A stretch of 64,000 nt of DNA. It comes from Microbulbifer rhizosphaerae (GTDB lineage Bacteria; Pseudomonadota; Gammaproteobacteria; Pseudomonadales; Cellvibrionaceae). A model generated the notes under the pieces. The model did no database searches, was not told the origin of the DNA, and saw only the letters and a program-made list of their open reading frames with translations. The translations under genes and the position numbers were made by a program. Shown here in pieces: positions 55,041 to 63,129 of the stretch (positions are counted from its first letter, which is position 1; the number at the start of each line of letters is the position of its first letter). The stretch spans positions 1 through 64,000 of the forward strand of contig NZ_JACHWZ010000016.1 in the NCBI RefSeq assembly GCF_014191725.1, in the 5' to 3' direction.

Positions 55041-55583
55041 AGTCGGTAATAAAGGTGCCCTCCTTGTACAGGGCGCCGTACTCGTACTGGTCGTCCTGGA
55101 CCGAGAATTCGTCACCGCCCCAGCCGCCGTCCGGAAGCGCGGGCCGCCGGTCTCGTCGCCGGAGGTAAAGTTGCGGCAGGCCTCGTACTGGTTGGTGCCG
55201 GCCACCTGGGTCATCAGGTCGCCCTCGGCCCAGCCGTTATGGGTGCCGCGCAGGTGATACGCCGCCGGCCCCGTCGTGGAAGCGGTAATTTTGTAGTCGT
55301 GGGTATCGGTGTAGAACTCTATATCCCAGGTTCCGGCATCGATGGGAATATTGGCTCCATCGAGCTCGCCATTTAATCCGTAATTCTCACTCCAGTCGCC
55401 ATAGCGGTCGAATTTGAATTCACCGTTTACGGCGAACACCACATCGTCCGCCAGCATGGTGTTGTTGCCGACGTCCTGCATCGGGTCCGCCTGCCAGTCG
55501 TTGTGGGTGCCGCGCAGGTACCAGTCCGCCTGGGTGCCGAGGCTCGCCGCCATCAGCGCCGCCATCAGAGGGATTTTTTTCAT
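55041..55583 (-). pseudogene. N-terminal fragment of an amylase-like gene (two starch-binding-like repeats)
   Basis: It begins MKKIPLMAALMAASLGTQAD (signal peptide), followed by two similar modules with WYLRGTHNDW and YHLRGTHNGW, a type found before GH13 catalytic domains. Near 55140 the frame shifts: GPRF continues in another frame as PDGGWGGDEFSVQDDQYEYG, then ALYKEGTF. The fragment then stops at the toxin-fragment joint; no catalytic domain follows. The 5' flank 55584-55821 holds no gene. Confidence 0.7.
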
Positions 55584-55821
55584 GGTGGTCTCTCTTTATT
55601 TTTTTCATCGCTGCATTGCCCGCGCGGAACGACCTCTTCCCCACGGCCCGCGTCAGGTATAAACCGGTACGCGCACGCGGACATCCTCCCCCGCGGGGGT
55701 GTGGATAATCTGCGCGCCATTCCCGACAGCTTTCTCCCCCTCGGGCGGGGGGATACCGGGGATGGCGGAAGGCTGCACAATAAGAATCTGGGCATTGCGA
55801 ATAATGAAAGAGGAGCCCGTT

Positions 55822-57034
55822 ATGAAACGCCTGTCAGCGCTGATCATTGCACTTGTCTGCGCCTCCGCCGCCGTGGCGGAGCCCGCGGTAGAGCGAGTGG
55901 AGCCGCCCAACTGGTGGACCGGCATGGCGGTGCCGGATCTGCAACTGATGCTGCACGGGCGGGATATCGCCGGCCTGCAGGCGCAGCTGGACTATCCCGG
56001 CGTGACCCTGCTCGGCAGCGAGCGCACGGAGAACCCCAACTACCTGTTCCTCGACCTGCAGTTATCGCCTGAGACCCGCCCGGGCACGGTGGAAATCGCC
56101 CTGCGAAACGGAGGCGAGACCAAGGCGGTCATCCAGTACCAACTGCAACAGCACGCTACCGGCTCCGCCCTACGCCGCGGCTTCGATTCCTCCGATGCCA
56201 TCTACCTGATCACCCCGGACCGCTTCGCCAACGGCGACCCGGTCAACGACAGCACCCCGGACACCCTCGAGGGGCCGGACCGCAAGCATCCGGGCGGCCG
56301 CCACGGCGGCGATATCGCTGGCATGCGGCAGCAGCTGGACTATATCGCCGAACTGGGCTTTACCCAGGTCTGGCCCAACCCGCTGGTGGAGAACGACCAG
56401 CCCGAATACTCCTACCACGGCTACTCCGCCACCGATCACTACAGGATCGATCCCCGCTACGGCAGCAACGAGGAATTCCGAGAGTTTGTCGCCGCCGCGG
56501 ATGCGCGGGGCCTGGGCGTTATCCAGGACGTGGTGTTGAACCATATCGGCAGCGGCCACTGGTGGATGGGGGACCTGCCGTCCCGGGACTGGCTGAACGG
56601 CAGCGGCACGGCAAAAGGTGAGTATGAGATCACCAACCACAGCCGCACCACCCACATCGATCCCTATGCCAGCGATCTCGACAAAAAAGGCTTTGTGGAT
56701 GGCTGGTTCGTCAACTCCATGCCGGACCTGAACCAACGCAATCCGCTGCTGGCCAATTACCTGATCCAGAACAGCCTCTGGTGGATAGAGTACGCGGGGT
56801 TGAGCGGCATTCGCGCCGCAAAACGGAACCTATGTGTATTTCCGCTACGACGACAGGGACAAGATTATGGTGGCCTTCAACAAATCCGACGAGCCGCAGA
56901 AGCTGGAGATGGAGCGCTTTGCCGAAGTGATCGGAGACGAGGCCCGGGGCACCGATGTGGTCAACGGCCATCGTTATTCCTTTAAAAATTTGACGATTCC
57001 CGCTCGCGACGTGCTGGTGCTGGACCTGAATTGA
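55822..57034 (+). pseudogene. GH13 cyclomaltodextrinase/neopullulanase-like gene with central deletion
   Basis: The ATG at 55822 (behind GAGGAGCCCGTT) opens a signal peptide (MKRLSALIIALVCASAAVA), a cyclomaltodextrinase N-terminal domain and the first half of a GH13 barrel (YLITPDRFANGDPVNDSTPD, HGGDIAGMRQQLDYIAELGF, VIQDVVLNHIGSGHWWMG). At YAGLSGIR, just before the catalytic Asp region, the sequence jumps in another frame to the C-terminal domain (NGTYVYFRYDDRDKIMVAFN, DVLVLDLN). The nucleophile Asp, acid Glu and third Asp are therefore gone. The gene is inactive. Confidence 0.88.
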
Positions 57035-57044
57035 ACTCGTATTT

Positions 57045-57113
57045 TGTAGGAGCCTGCTTGCAGGCGAAAAGAACAGTGCTCCGTAGCAATTCGCCTGCAA
57101 GCAGGCTCCTACA
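57045..57113. repeat. Palindromic repeat, family A
   Basis: TGTAGGAGCCTGCTTGCAGG and its inverted partner ending GGCTCCTACA flank a 20-base spacer; it separates two broken GH13 fragments. Confidence 0.85.
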
Positions 57114-57144
57114 CCGATAGAAAGATTCGAGAGCACATGAACTG

Positions 57145-57507
57145 ATGAAGAAATTCCAATTTATTTTTTCCGCTGTCCTGCTCGCCACCATCGCGGCTGC
57201 GCAGAAAAAAAAGAAAGCATACCTGCACCCAAAGCCGTGGAAAAGCCGGTTATCTACCAGGTCCTCCCACGCCTGTTCGGCAACACCAACCCCACTAACA
57301 AACCTTGGGGCACGGCCGGGGAATCCGTAGTGGAACTGGGCGAGTACGGCATCCGCGTCAACTGCGTGGCGCCGGGTGGCATCCTGATCGAGCGCACGGA
57401 AAAAGAGGCCCCGGACTACGCCGTCACCTGGTCGGCCGTCACCCCCCTGGGCCGGGTCGGCTACGCCCGGGATATCGCCGACGCGGTGCTCTTCCTCGCC
57501 GATGCGT
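57145..57507 (+). pseudogene. Chimera: start of a GH13 lipoprotein joined to a copied piece of xylB
   Basis: From the ATG at 57145 the sequence encodes MKKFQFIFSAVLLATIAA and, after a one-step frameshift at the lipobox, AEKKESIPAPKAVEKPVIYQ and VLPRLFGNTNPTNKPWGTAG, a typical beginning of a periplasmic alpha-amylase. At 57328 it switches in frame to SVVELGEYGIRVNCVAPGGI through VLFLADA, the part of xylose dehydrogenase encoded at 33335-33514, about 90% identical in DNA. It ends inside a family B repeat. No function is expected. Confidence 0.85.
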
Positions 57508-57564
57508 AGCGACGTGCCCATCAACCAGCGGAGTGATGGGCACGCTCCGCTTTGCCCATCCTAC
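57504..57564. repeat. Truncated family B palindrome at a recombination joint
   Basis: GCGTAGCGACGTGCCCATCA and the inverted GATGGGCACGCTCCGC plus CTTTGCCCATCCTAC remain; the left TGTAGGA end is missing and replaced by the xylB copy. Confidence 0.75.
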
Positions 57565-57745
57565 GGCGCTGTTCACGGTAATGGACGCGCTGCCGCCGCG
57601 ATTTACTGCCACCATCACCACGTCGCTGCCGGACTGGCGCTCGAACACCAGGATATCCCCGTTGACCCAGCGCTGGATGTAGCTGCCGTTTGGCCAGCGC
57701 TTCGCTCTCCGCGCGCAGCCCGGCCAGGGCACTGATCAGTTGGAG
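57565..57745 (-). pseudogene. C-terminal fragment of a GH13 amylase
   Basis: The minus strand reads LQLISALAGLRAESEALAK, then after a frameshift NGSYIQRWVNGDILVFERQS and GSDVVMVAVNRGGSASITV. This is the usual junction of a GH13 barrel end with its C-terminal beta domain. It abuts the 3' end of the metallopeptidase gene on one side and the family B repeat on the other. Confidence 0.7.
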
Positions 57746-57753
57746 GGCCTCGG

Positions 57754-59514
57754 CTACAGGCGGCGCCCGGAGGCGTCGGCACCGCCGACGACTCTATCGC
57801 CCTCCGCATAGACTCTGCACGGTGTTTCCACATCGAATTCGACGCGCTGGGACTCGCACTCCGCCAGCGCCCGCTCGTTGGCGGTGTCCTGATCGGGGGA
57901 GCCGTATATATAGCCGAGTGCACAAGCTCCCCTGTAATCAAACGCCAGAGCGAGCGCCTTGTAGGCTGAGTGGTCCCGGTACTTGGAAAAAGTACCGCCC
58001 AAAGTATCTCCAGCCCATCGCATCGGGGGTGCGCCATCGGCCGGCAGGTCCGCCAGCATGGACTGCAACTGTTCGCGGAATTCCTGCCCGCTTGTCTGCA
58101 TAAGCAGCGGGCGCGCCACAAAGGCAAAGCTCTCGGCGTCCCTGTCCAGATAGAGTTCATGGGCATACCACCAGGCGATCTCCCCCTCCCGCGGCGCGCG
58201 CAGATAGGCCTGCTCCAGCATTTCCAGGTACTCTCCCCGGAGGTGCCCCAGCTTCTGCATGGCGATGGCCAGGCCGTACCAGTGAGCCGCCACTTCGTCG
58301 TTGTCGTTGATCAGGGAAACGAACTTGTCCCGCACCGCGGCCATCTGTTTTAGATCACTCTCAGTCCCCTTCTGCAGTTCCCGTCTCAGCCATAACCAGG
58401 CCTCGGCACTGCGGTACCAAAACTCGCCGTGCAGGTCGGCGGGAATGGTTGCGAGAATTTCCTCCGCCCGCTCAAAGGCACCGCTTCCCGTTTCGGCGAC
58501 AGCCATCACCGACGTCAGTTCGTGACTGTTCGCCCCCTCGGCGCGGGCATATTGCACCAATTCCTCCAGGGACTCCGACTTGCGCCCGGACATCACCATG
58601 TAGCGGGCGATTTCGGCCACAGCGCGCTGCTGGGACATGGGCCGCGGTTGCGGGTCCGCCGGCCGGTAATCATCGGGTAACTGCCCCTTGCCCTTGGGGA
58701 AACGGCCCTCTGCCTGTTGCAAATAGGCCCGTTCCAGATCCTCAAGCGGCATGTCCAGAGCATTGGTCAGTGCATCTACCGGGTCGGCGCCGCGATTGTA
58801 GGCATCGATATAATCTCCAATCTTTCCCCCTTTGTCGCTGCTCATGATCAGCCAGTGGGTCAGCATCCAGCCGCCGGCATAGACTTTGAGGCGCTGTTTC
58901 TTATCCACCGTTGCCGGCGTAGCCCGCAGCAAATCCTCCAGCGGCATGGGGCGGTCGTGGATCAGAGAGTTGGCGCGATCCACCGGAATAGCGCCGAACA
59001 TATACGAGCCGTCGCCGGGAAACTCGGCTGTCGAGAAAAACTCCGCGAAGCCCTCACTGTACCAGAAGGGAAATTGCACCGGGCTGCTGCCGTAGGTCAG
59101 AAAATGCGTGTACTCGTGAAACAGGAACTCGCGGGCCGGGTGCTCGCGCATAAACCGGTAGCGCTCAAGATTGACCAACGCAAAACTGCCGTAGCTGGTG
59201 TGATTGAACATCCCACCGGTCTGCCTCGCCTGCTCTTCGCCCACGATCCCCGCGTAGCTGCTCCTGTTGGCCAGCGCAAAAACGGTCAGCCGCTGCTGAT
59301 CGCCGCGCACCCGCAGAAGCTGGGAAGTTGCCGCGCGAAACCGCTCCAGGTCCCGCGCCAGATCTTTTACCATCGCCGGCCTGCCATTGGTCACTATACG
59401 AAAATGGGGCGTTTCCACCTGATACCAATCTGCATTCACCAGGCTCCTCGGAGCACTACACCCGACAACCAGTATCGATAGAAAAGCAAAAAGCCTGAAA
59501 ATCCTGGTTTTCAT
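57754..59514 (-). CDS. Lipoprotein with gluzincin-type metallopeptidase site and helical-repeat C-terminus
   Basis: The 586-residue protein has a lipoprotein signal ending VVGC19. A zinc-peptidase-like site is visible: H133-E134-Y-T-H137 in LFHEYTHFL and, 17-21 residues later, WYSEGFAEFF with Glu154/Glu158 as the likely third ligand. The region resembles DUF1570-type gluzincins. From about 300 the protein is helical and TPR-like. The ATG follows GGAAATAAC. Substrate is unknown; it would act in the periplasm. A shortened copy lies at 52249-52830, so the two form direct repeats around the broken starch locus. Confidence 0.85.
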   Translation of the reverse strand: MKTRIFRLFAFLSILVVGCSAPRSLVNADWYQVETPHFRIVTNGRPAMVKDLARDLERFRAATSQLLRVRGDQQRLTVFALANRSSYAGIVGEEQARQTGGMFNHTSYGSFALVNLERYRFMREHPAREFLFHEYTHFLTYGSSPVQFPFWYSEGFAEFFSTAEFPGDGSYMFGAIPVDRANSLIHDRPMPLEDLLRATPATVDKKQRLKVYAGGWMLTHWLIMSSDKGGKIGDYIDAYNRGADPVDALTNALDMPLEDLERAYLQQAEGRFPKGKGQLPDDYRPADPQPRPMSQQRAVAEIARYMVMSGRKSESLEELVQYARAEGANSHELTSVMAVAETGSGAFERAEEILATIPADLHGEFWYRSAEAWLWLRRELQKGTESDLKQMAAVRDKFVSLINDNDEVAAHWYGLAIAMQKLGHLRGEYLEMLEQAYLRAPREGEIAWWYAHELYLDRDAESFAFVARPLLMQTSGQEFREQLQSMLADLPADGAPPMRWAGDTLGGTFSKYRDHSAYKALALAFDYRGACALGYIYGSPDQDTANERALAECESQRVEFDVETPCRVYAEGDRVVGGADASGRRL

Positions 59515-59601
59515 TGTTATTTCCTATACCCCAAAATTCTATTTAAAGGTCTATTTGTCCCCTGCAAATCTCAAGGCCTGCCCCCGTCACCCCATTTTGC
59601 C

Positions 59602-60144
59602 CTAACACCCAACAAGCTTTTGATCAATCAACAGTTCAATCAGAGCATCAATTCTCATATCCAAAGCATTCTTTTCAACGTTCCGCAATATTTTTTTCAA
59701 TGGAACCACATCACACTCAGTATACACAAGGGAATCCCCTACTGATGACTTAAAATAAGGATTATCATTTGGACTCAAAAAAAGCAAATAAGCCTCTTTT
59801 AGATAAGTAGCCCCGTAATTTTCTGAAAACTGCTTAACCGGCAAGATCTCCCCTTCACGAGCTTCACCTTTGTAGGATTTAACCACTAAGAATTGATCCA
59901 ACTTCGATTTATTATTAATCCTCTTCCAGTAATCCAACAACTCTTCATCTTCTACAAACTCAGAAAATAAATTCTTGTACTCACGAACACCTATCGTCCC
60001 ACCGACTTTTATAGCCAACACAACAGTATCCTTATCTTTTAAATACTCACGAACCTCATCACTTTTATACGCCGGCTCAAAACCAATAGCAGGAAGAGCT
60101 CTTATCAACAAACAAACTAAAACAAAAAACATACTAGCTTTCAT
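59602..60144 (-). CDS. Small secreted hypothetical protein, possible immunity protein
   Basis: The 180-residue product starts at ATG 60144 (the frame extends to 60213) with a Sec signal (MKASMFFVLVCLLIRALPAI). The mature part, starting FEPAYKSDEVREYLKDKDTV, then YLKEAYLLFLSPNDNPYF, matches no family I know. It begins 10 bases after the toxin-like gene and in the same direction; both are strikingly A+T-rich. Order and spacing suggest a periplasmic immunity protein, which is inference. Confidence 0.7.
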   Translation of the reverse strand: MKASMFFVLVCLLIRALPAIGFEPAYKSDEVREYLKDKDTVVLAIKVGGTIGVREYKNLFSEFVEDEELLDYWKRINNKSKLDQFLVVKSYKGEAREGEILPVKQFSENYGATYLKEAYLLFLSPNDNPYFKSSVGDSLVYTECDVVPLKKILRNVEKNALDMRIDALIELLIDQKLVGC

Positions 60145-60154
60145 TACCCTGCCC

Positions 60155-60694
60155 TCAATACTTATACACTGTTGTTCGACCAGACACCCATCGAGATCCA
60201 CGGTATACTTCAAGATTGTATGTAATTACACCGCTATACCTTGCATACTCATCATAATTACTAAATTTACCACCAATACCTGCTGCCCCAGCACGCATAA
60301 CTGACAGCTCTGTCCCGGAAGCAAAAATAGAATGTGCCTCAGCACCCCACGCACTATTAAAATCCCCTCCATGAACCATGCTTCCAGAAGGGTGAGAATG
60401 CCAAACACTATCACCGTCATTGAAGGTCCCCTCATAAATACCTATAGCTAGACCATTATGAAACCCTGTGCTGACTTCTTTGATTCTATGACTTTCTTTA
60501 TCTATTACGGCCCAAAATTCAATCTTAAGCTCCTTAGCATAAGCCATCAATTCTTTATTATTATGTAGCGCCAAGGCTGCCTCCTTAGCCGAATCATAAG
60601 TTCCTAACATAGTATCAGCGGCTAATACATTTATTTTGTTCAAAACCTTCTCCGTAATTGCCTGCTCCTTCGCCTTCTCCGTAAATACATGCAC
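60155..60694 (-). CDS. Orphan toxin-like C-terminal domain with HSHP motif
   Basis: The ~180-residue frame starts at a GTG (60694) and is open upstream to a stop at 60746, reading STGKTRKLACDRPRVHVFTE. There is no ribosome site, signal or Rhs core. The middle has YEGTFNDGDSVWHSHPSGSM, then VHGGDFNSAWGAEAHSIFAS. The H-S-H-P followed by Asp ten residues later recalls JAB/MPN metalloprotease folds seen in Rhs and other polymorphic toxin tips, although spacing is not exact. It is probably a displaced toxin cassette. The next gene would be its immunity partner. Confidence 0.6.
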   Translation of the reverse strand: MHVFTEKAKEQAITEKVLNKINVLAADTMLGTYDSAKEAALALHNNKELMAYAKELKIEFWAVIDKESHRIKEVSTGFHNGLAIGIYEGTFNDGDSVWHSHPSGSMVHGGDFNSAWGAEAHSIFASGTELSVMRAGAAGIGGKFSNYDEYARYSGVITYNLEVYRGSRWVSGRTTVYKY

Positions 60695-61109
60695 CCGAGG
60701 CCGGTCGCACGCTAACTTCCGGGTTTTCCCTGTGCTTTCAGCGGCTTAGCGCCCGTTTTGCCCGGCGCCACCGGCCGCCTCTCGGTTTTTGGCCCCGACG
60801 CGGGTTTTACCTTAGCGGGATGTGCGAACGGTGGCAACGCGCTTTTCCGCTTAGCCGCTCTCCGGGCGCGCCAGCGCCCGAAGGGCCGCCGACAGGCGGC
60901 CGGGGCCGCTGCAAGCGGCCACTCTCCCCTTTGTTTGGACAGTTGGCTGGCATGAGTATCAGGACGATCACGACAAGGTACATGATTATTTTGCGCATTT
61001 TTTGTTCACTCCCACGGCTTTTTTCTCCTCTTTATTAGAGTGGAAGTGAGGCGCAGGGCCGCCACCATGCGGCTAAAGCGGAGGGGCATTTGCCCCTCCT
61101 GGTTGGCCG
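60695..61109. other. GC-rich gap with a possible 63-residue reading frame (60807-60998, minus)
   Basis: The frame starting at 60998 has GGGAGTG before its ATG and encodes a hydrophobic start (MRKIIMYLVVIVLILMPANC) followed by a Gly/Pro/Arg-rich stretch translated from hairpin-rich DNA. It may be a small membrane peptide or chance. The inverted GGCGGCC and GCCGC runs at 60885-60925 form strong hairpins. Nothing else is seen. Confidence 0.4.
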
Positions 61110-61400
61110 CTAGAACGGTGGCGCGGCTTCTTCGATGGCTTCGATCAAGTGCCGACAGTCTTGGCGCAGGTGCTTGATGTACATCTGCCATTCGATATCC
61201 AGGCGCTCCCAGGCCTCAATGACGCCCCAGCCTTGCGGCAGGTACTCGATGCGCTCCAGGGTGAATGCGGCGGCGATCAGTTCGCCGGTGCTGGCGCCGG
61301 TGGTGCCGCTTTGGCGCAGGCTGTTCGCGGTGTTGAGGATTTTGTCCAGCGGATACGGCAGCTGGTTTATTTCATCTTGGATTGGCTTTGGTATGGCCAT
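61110..61400 (-). CDS. Small hypothetical protein of the mobile element
   Basis: The 96-residue product begins MAIPKPIQDEINQLPYPLDK with a strong AAAGGAGG ribosome site, and is acidic and helical (GWGVIEAWERLDIEWQMYIK, LIEAIEEAAPPF). I know no function. Its place downstream of an integrase, in the same direction, suggests it is element cargo or an accessory gene. Confidence 0.75.
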   Translation of the reverse strand: MAIPKPIQDEINQLPYPLDKILNTANSLRQSGTTGASTGELIAAAFTLERIEYLPQGWGVIEAWERLDIEWQMYIKHLRQDCRHLIEAIEEAAPPF

Positions 61401-61589
61401 GCCTTGCCTCCTTTGAGTGGCTGTTGTGTGGCCACTTGGCAGAACCCCGCGCGCAGGCCTGTCAAGGCTGCGGAGCGCTGTTCAGCGGAGCACCGCGTAG
61501 CGGCTTGGCCTTGACTGGTTGAGCACGGGGTTATGCTGAGGGGACACACAGCAGACACGGGGTTTCCGGGTGGCACGGACCCCCAAGGT

Positions 61590-61622
61590 AAAAAGCTTTC
61601 GCGGCTTCGCCGCGGCCTTTTG
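61590..61622 (-). terminator. Hairpin, probable terminator in the element
   Basis: AAAAAGCTTTCGCGGC and GCCGCGGCCTTTT form a GC stem around TTC with A- and T-runs at the two ends, suited to stopping transcription from either side. It lies between the integrase and the small gene. Confidence 0.5.
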
Positions 61623-61862
61623 TGTTCCCCCCTTGGGGGGCTAGGGGGGTAAAAAACCAGACATGCGACCAGCCCGGCCTGCCCGCTTTAAAGACCTGAC
61701 GCTGGCACAGTGTTTATTGGGGCCACTGGGCCCCCAGCCGGCGTAGGGCTCGCCCACGCCGGCGGGCAGGAGTTTTTCGGGCGGGGAGGCGAACGCTTTT
61801 TGTGAGCCGGGGGAGGCATGGCTGGGGAAGCGGCCGCTAAAGGGGGATGGGGGCTGGCGCGG

Positions 61863-62065
61863 GCCTTGCGCTTTTTTGCAAGGGCCGTGACAGGCCCCAG
61901 CCCGCTTTTGCAGCCACCTTTTTGCCTGTGCCGTGCGCAACAACGTGGAGCGCGGCCCGCCGCGCCGTTTGCGGCGGCTGGAACGAACGGTTTGCCCTCT
62001 CCGCCGGCACGGGGCGAGCCTGGCGCCTTGGCTTGCGCTGTTTTTTTGCAAGCCATGTGACAGGC
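61863..62065. repeat. Two direct copies of a hairpin-containing motif next to the integrase
   Basis: CCTTGCGCTTTTTTGCAAGG followed by GCCGTGACAGGC (61863-61895) and GGCTTGCGCTG...TTTTTTGCAAGCC followed by ATGTGACAGGC (62030-62065) are alike. Both lie in the 61401-62075 gap just after the integrase stop, where attachment or resolution sites are often found. No gene is visible in this gap. Confidence 0.45.
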
Positions 62066-62075
62066 GGATAAGGGC

Positions 62076-63116
62076 TCAGTCGGTCGGGTCCTGTTCCTCC
62101 GCGCTTTCCGCCTCCAACTGGGCCAGCAACGTGTCCTCGGTCGCTTCGGGCTCTTCTCCACCTTTCTGTCTTCTGTTCCCTGCCTTCTGCCCTCTGGCTG
62201 TTGGATGGGTGGCGGCGTGGATCTGTTGCAGCTTGAGGATGGAGACGTGGGTGTAGATCTCGGTGGTGGACAGTTGTTTGTGGCCCAGCAGTTGCTGGAT
62301 AAAGCGCAGGTCGGCGCCGTTTTCCAGCATCAGGGTGGCGGCGGTATGCCGGAACAGGTGGCAGGAGCCGGTTTTGCCGAGGTCGGCGCGGGTGATGTAT
62401 CGGGCTACCAGGCGGCTGAGTTTGTCGCTGGTCATCGGCTGGCCGTTGGGTTCCAGGAACAGGGTTTCCGGCTCTGGTTCGATCACCCAGTCGAGGCGCA
62501 CTTGAGTGAGGTAGTGTTGCAGCCATTCCAGGGCGCGGGGGCCGATGGGGACGAAGCGGTCTTTCTGGCCCTTGCCCTGACGCACGGCGAGCATTTGCCG
62601 GGCGCCGTTGACGTCGGGTCGGGTGAGGTTGAGCAGTTCCATGCGCCTTATGCCGGTGCTGTAGAGCACTTCCATCATGGCTCGGTCGCGGATGCCTTCG
62701 TCGGTCTGGAGGTCGGGCTGGGCGAGGACCTGTTCGGCTTCCTCGGCGGTCAGGGGCGCCCTGGGTAGCGCTTTGGCCACCTTGGGCAGTTGCAGTTCAC
62801 TGGCGGGGTTGTACAGCAGGTAGTTCTGCTGGGTGGCCCATTTGAAGAAGCTGCGCAGGGGCACCAGCCGCTTCAGTTGGTTGTTGGCGCTGATGGGATT
62901 GCCGCGGGCGTCGCGGCTGTGGTGCAGGTGTCTTCGGTAGCGTTCCAGGATCGGCTTGGTCACGCTGCTGGCCTTTACAATGCCGCGCTCCTGGCACCAT
63001 TCGCTGAACTGCCGCAGGGTGGTTTCCCGATGGCTGATGGTGCGCGGGGAGTAGTTCATGGCCCGCAGGTAGTCGAGATGCAGGCGGCTGAGGTAGGTGA
63101 GGCTTTGGTTGTCCAT
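62076..63116 (-). CDS. Tyrosine recombinase (integrase, XerC/D-like)
   Basis: The 346-residue protein has an N-terminal SAM-like DNA-binding domain (SLTYLSRLHLDYLRAMNYSP) and a catalytic domain with the expected residues: Arg in GIRRMELLNL, HLFRHTAA (His-x-x-Arg), the His in GHKQLSTT and the Tyr nucleophile in TEIYTHVS. The ATG at 63116 follows GAGGAGAGG; the frame extends to 63149. It starts 14 bases after the upstream gene's stop, so they form an operon. The C-terminal tail after about 300 is Lys/Glu-rich and unusually long. Confidence 0.92.
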   Translation of the reverse strand: MDNQSLTYLSRLHLDYLRAMNYSPRTISHRETTLRQFSEWCQERGIVKASSVTKPILERYRRHLHHSRDARGNPISANNQLKRLVPLRSFFKWATQQNYLLYNPASELQLPKVAKALPRAPLTAEEAEQVLAQPDLQTDEGIRDRAMMEVLYSTGIRRMELLNLTRPDVNGARQMLAVRQGKGQKDRFVPIGPRALEWLQHYLTQVRLDWVIEPEPETLFLEPNGQPMTSDKLSRLVARYITRADLGKTGSCHLFRHTAATLMLENGADLRFIQQLLGHKQLSTTEIYTHVSILKLQQIHAATHPTARGQKAGNRRQKGGEEPEATEDTLLAQLEAESAEEQDPTD

Positions 63117-63129
63117 CGGTCGCCTCTCC

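Noticed and set aside
90-57564. Recurring TGTAGGAGC-type units as a CRISPR array
   Set aside because: They are palindromic pairs scattered singly in intergenic gaps, with no regular spacers and no cas genes.
60700-60950. Integron attC site behind the orphan toxin cassette
   Set aside because: Strong hairpins exist but I could not find paired attC core sites, and the recombinase nearby is of the XerC/D phage type without the integron-specific insert.
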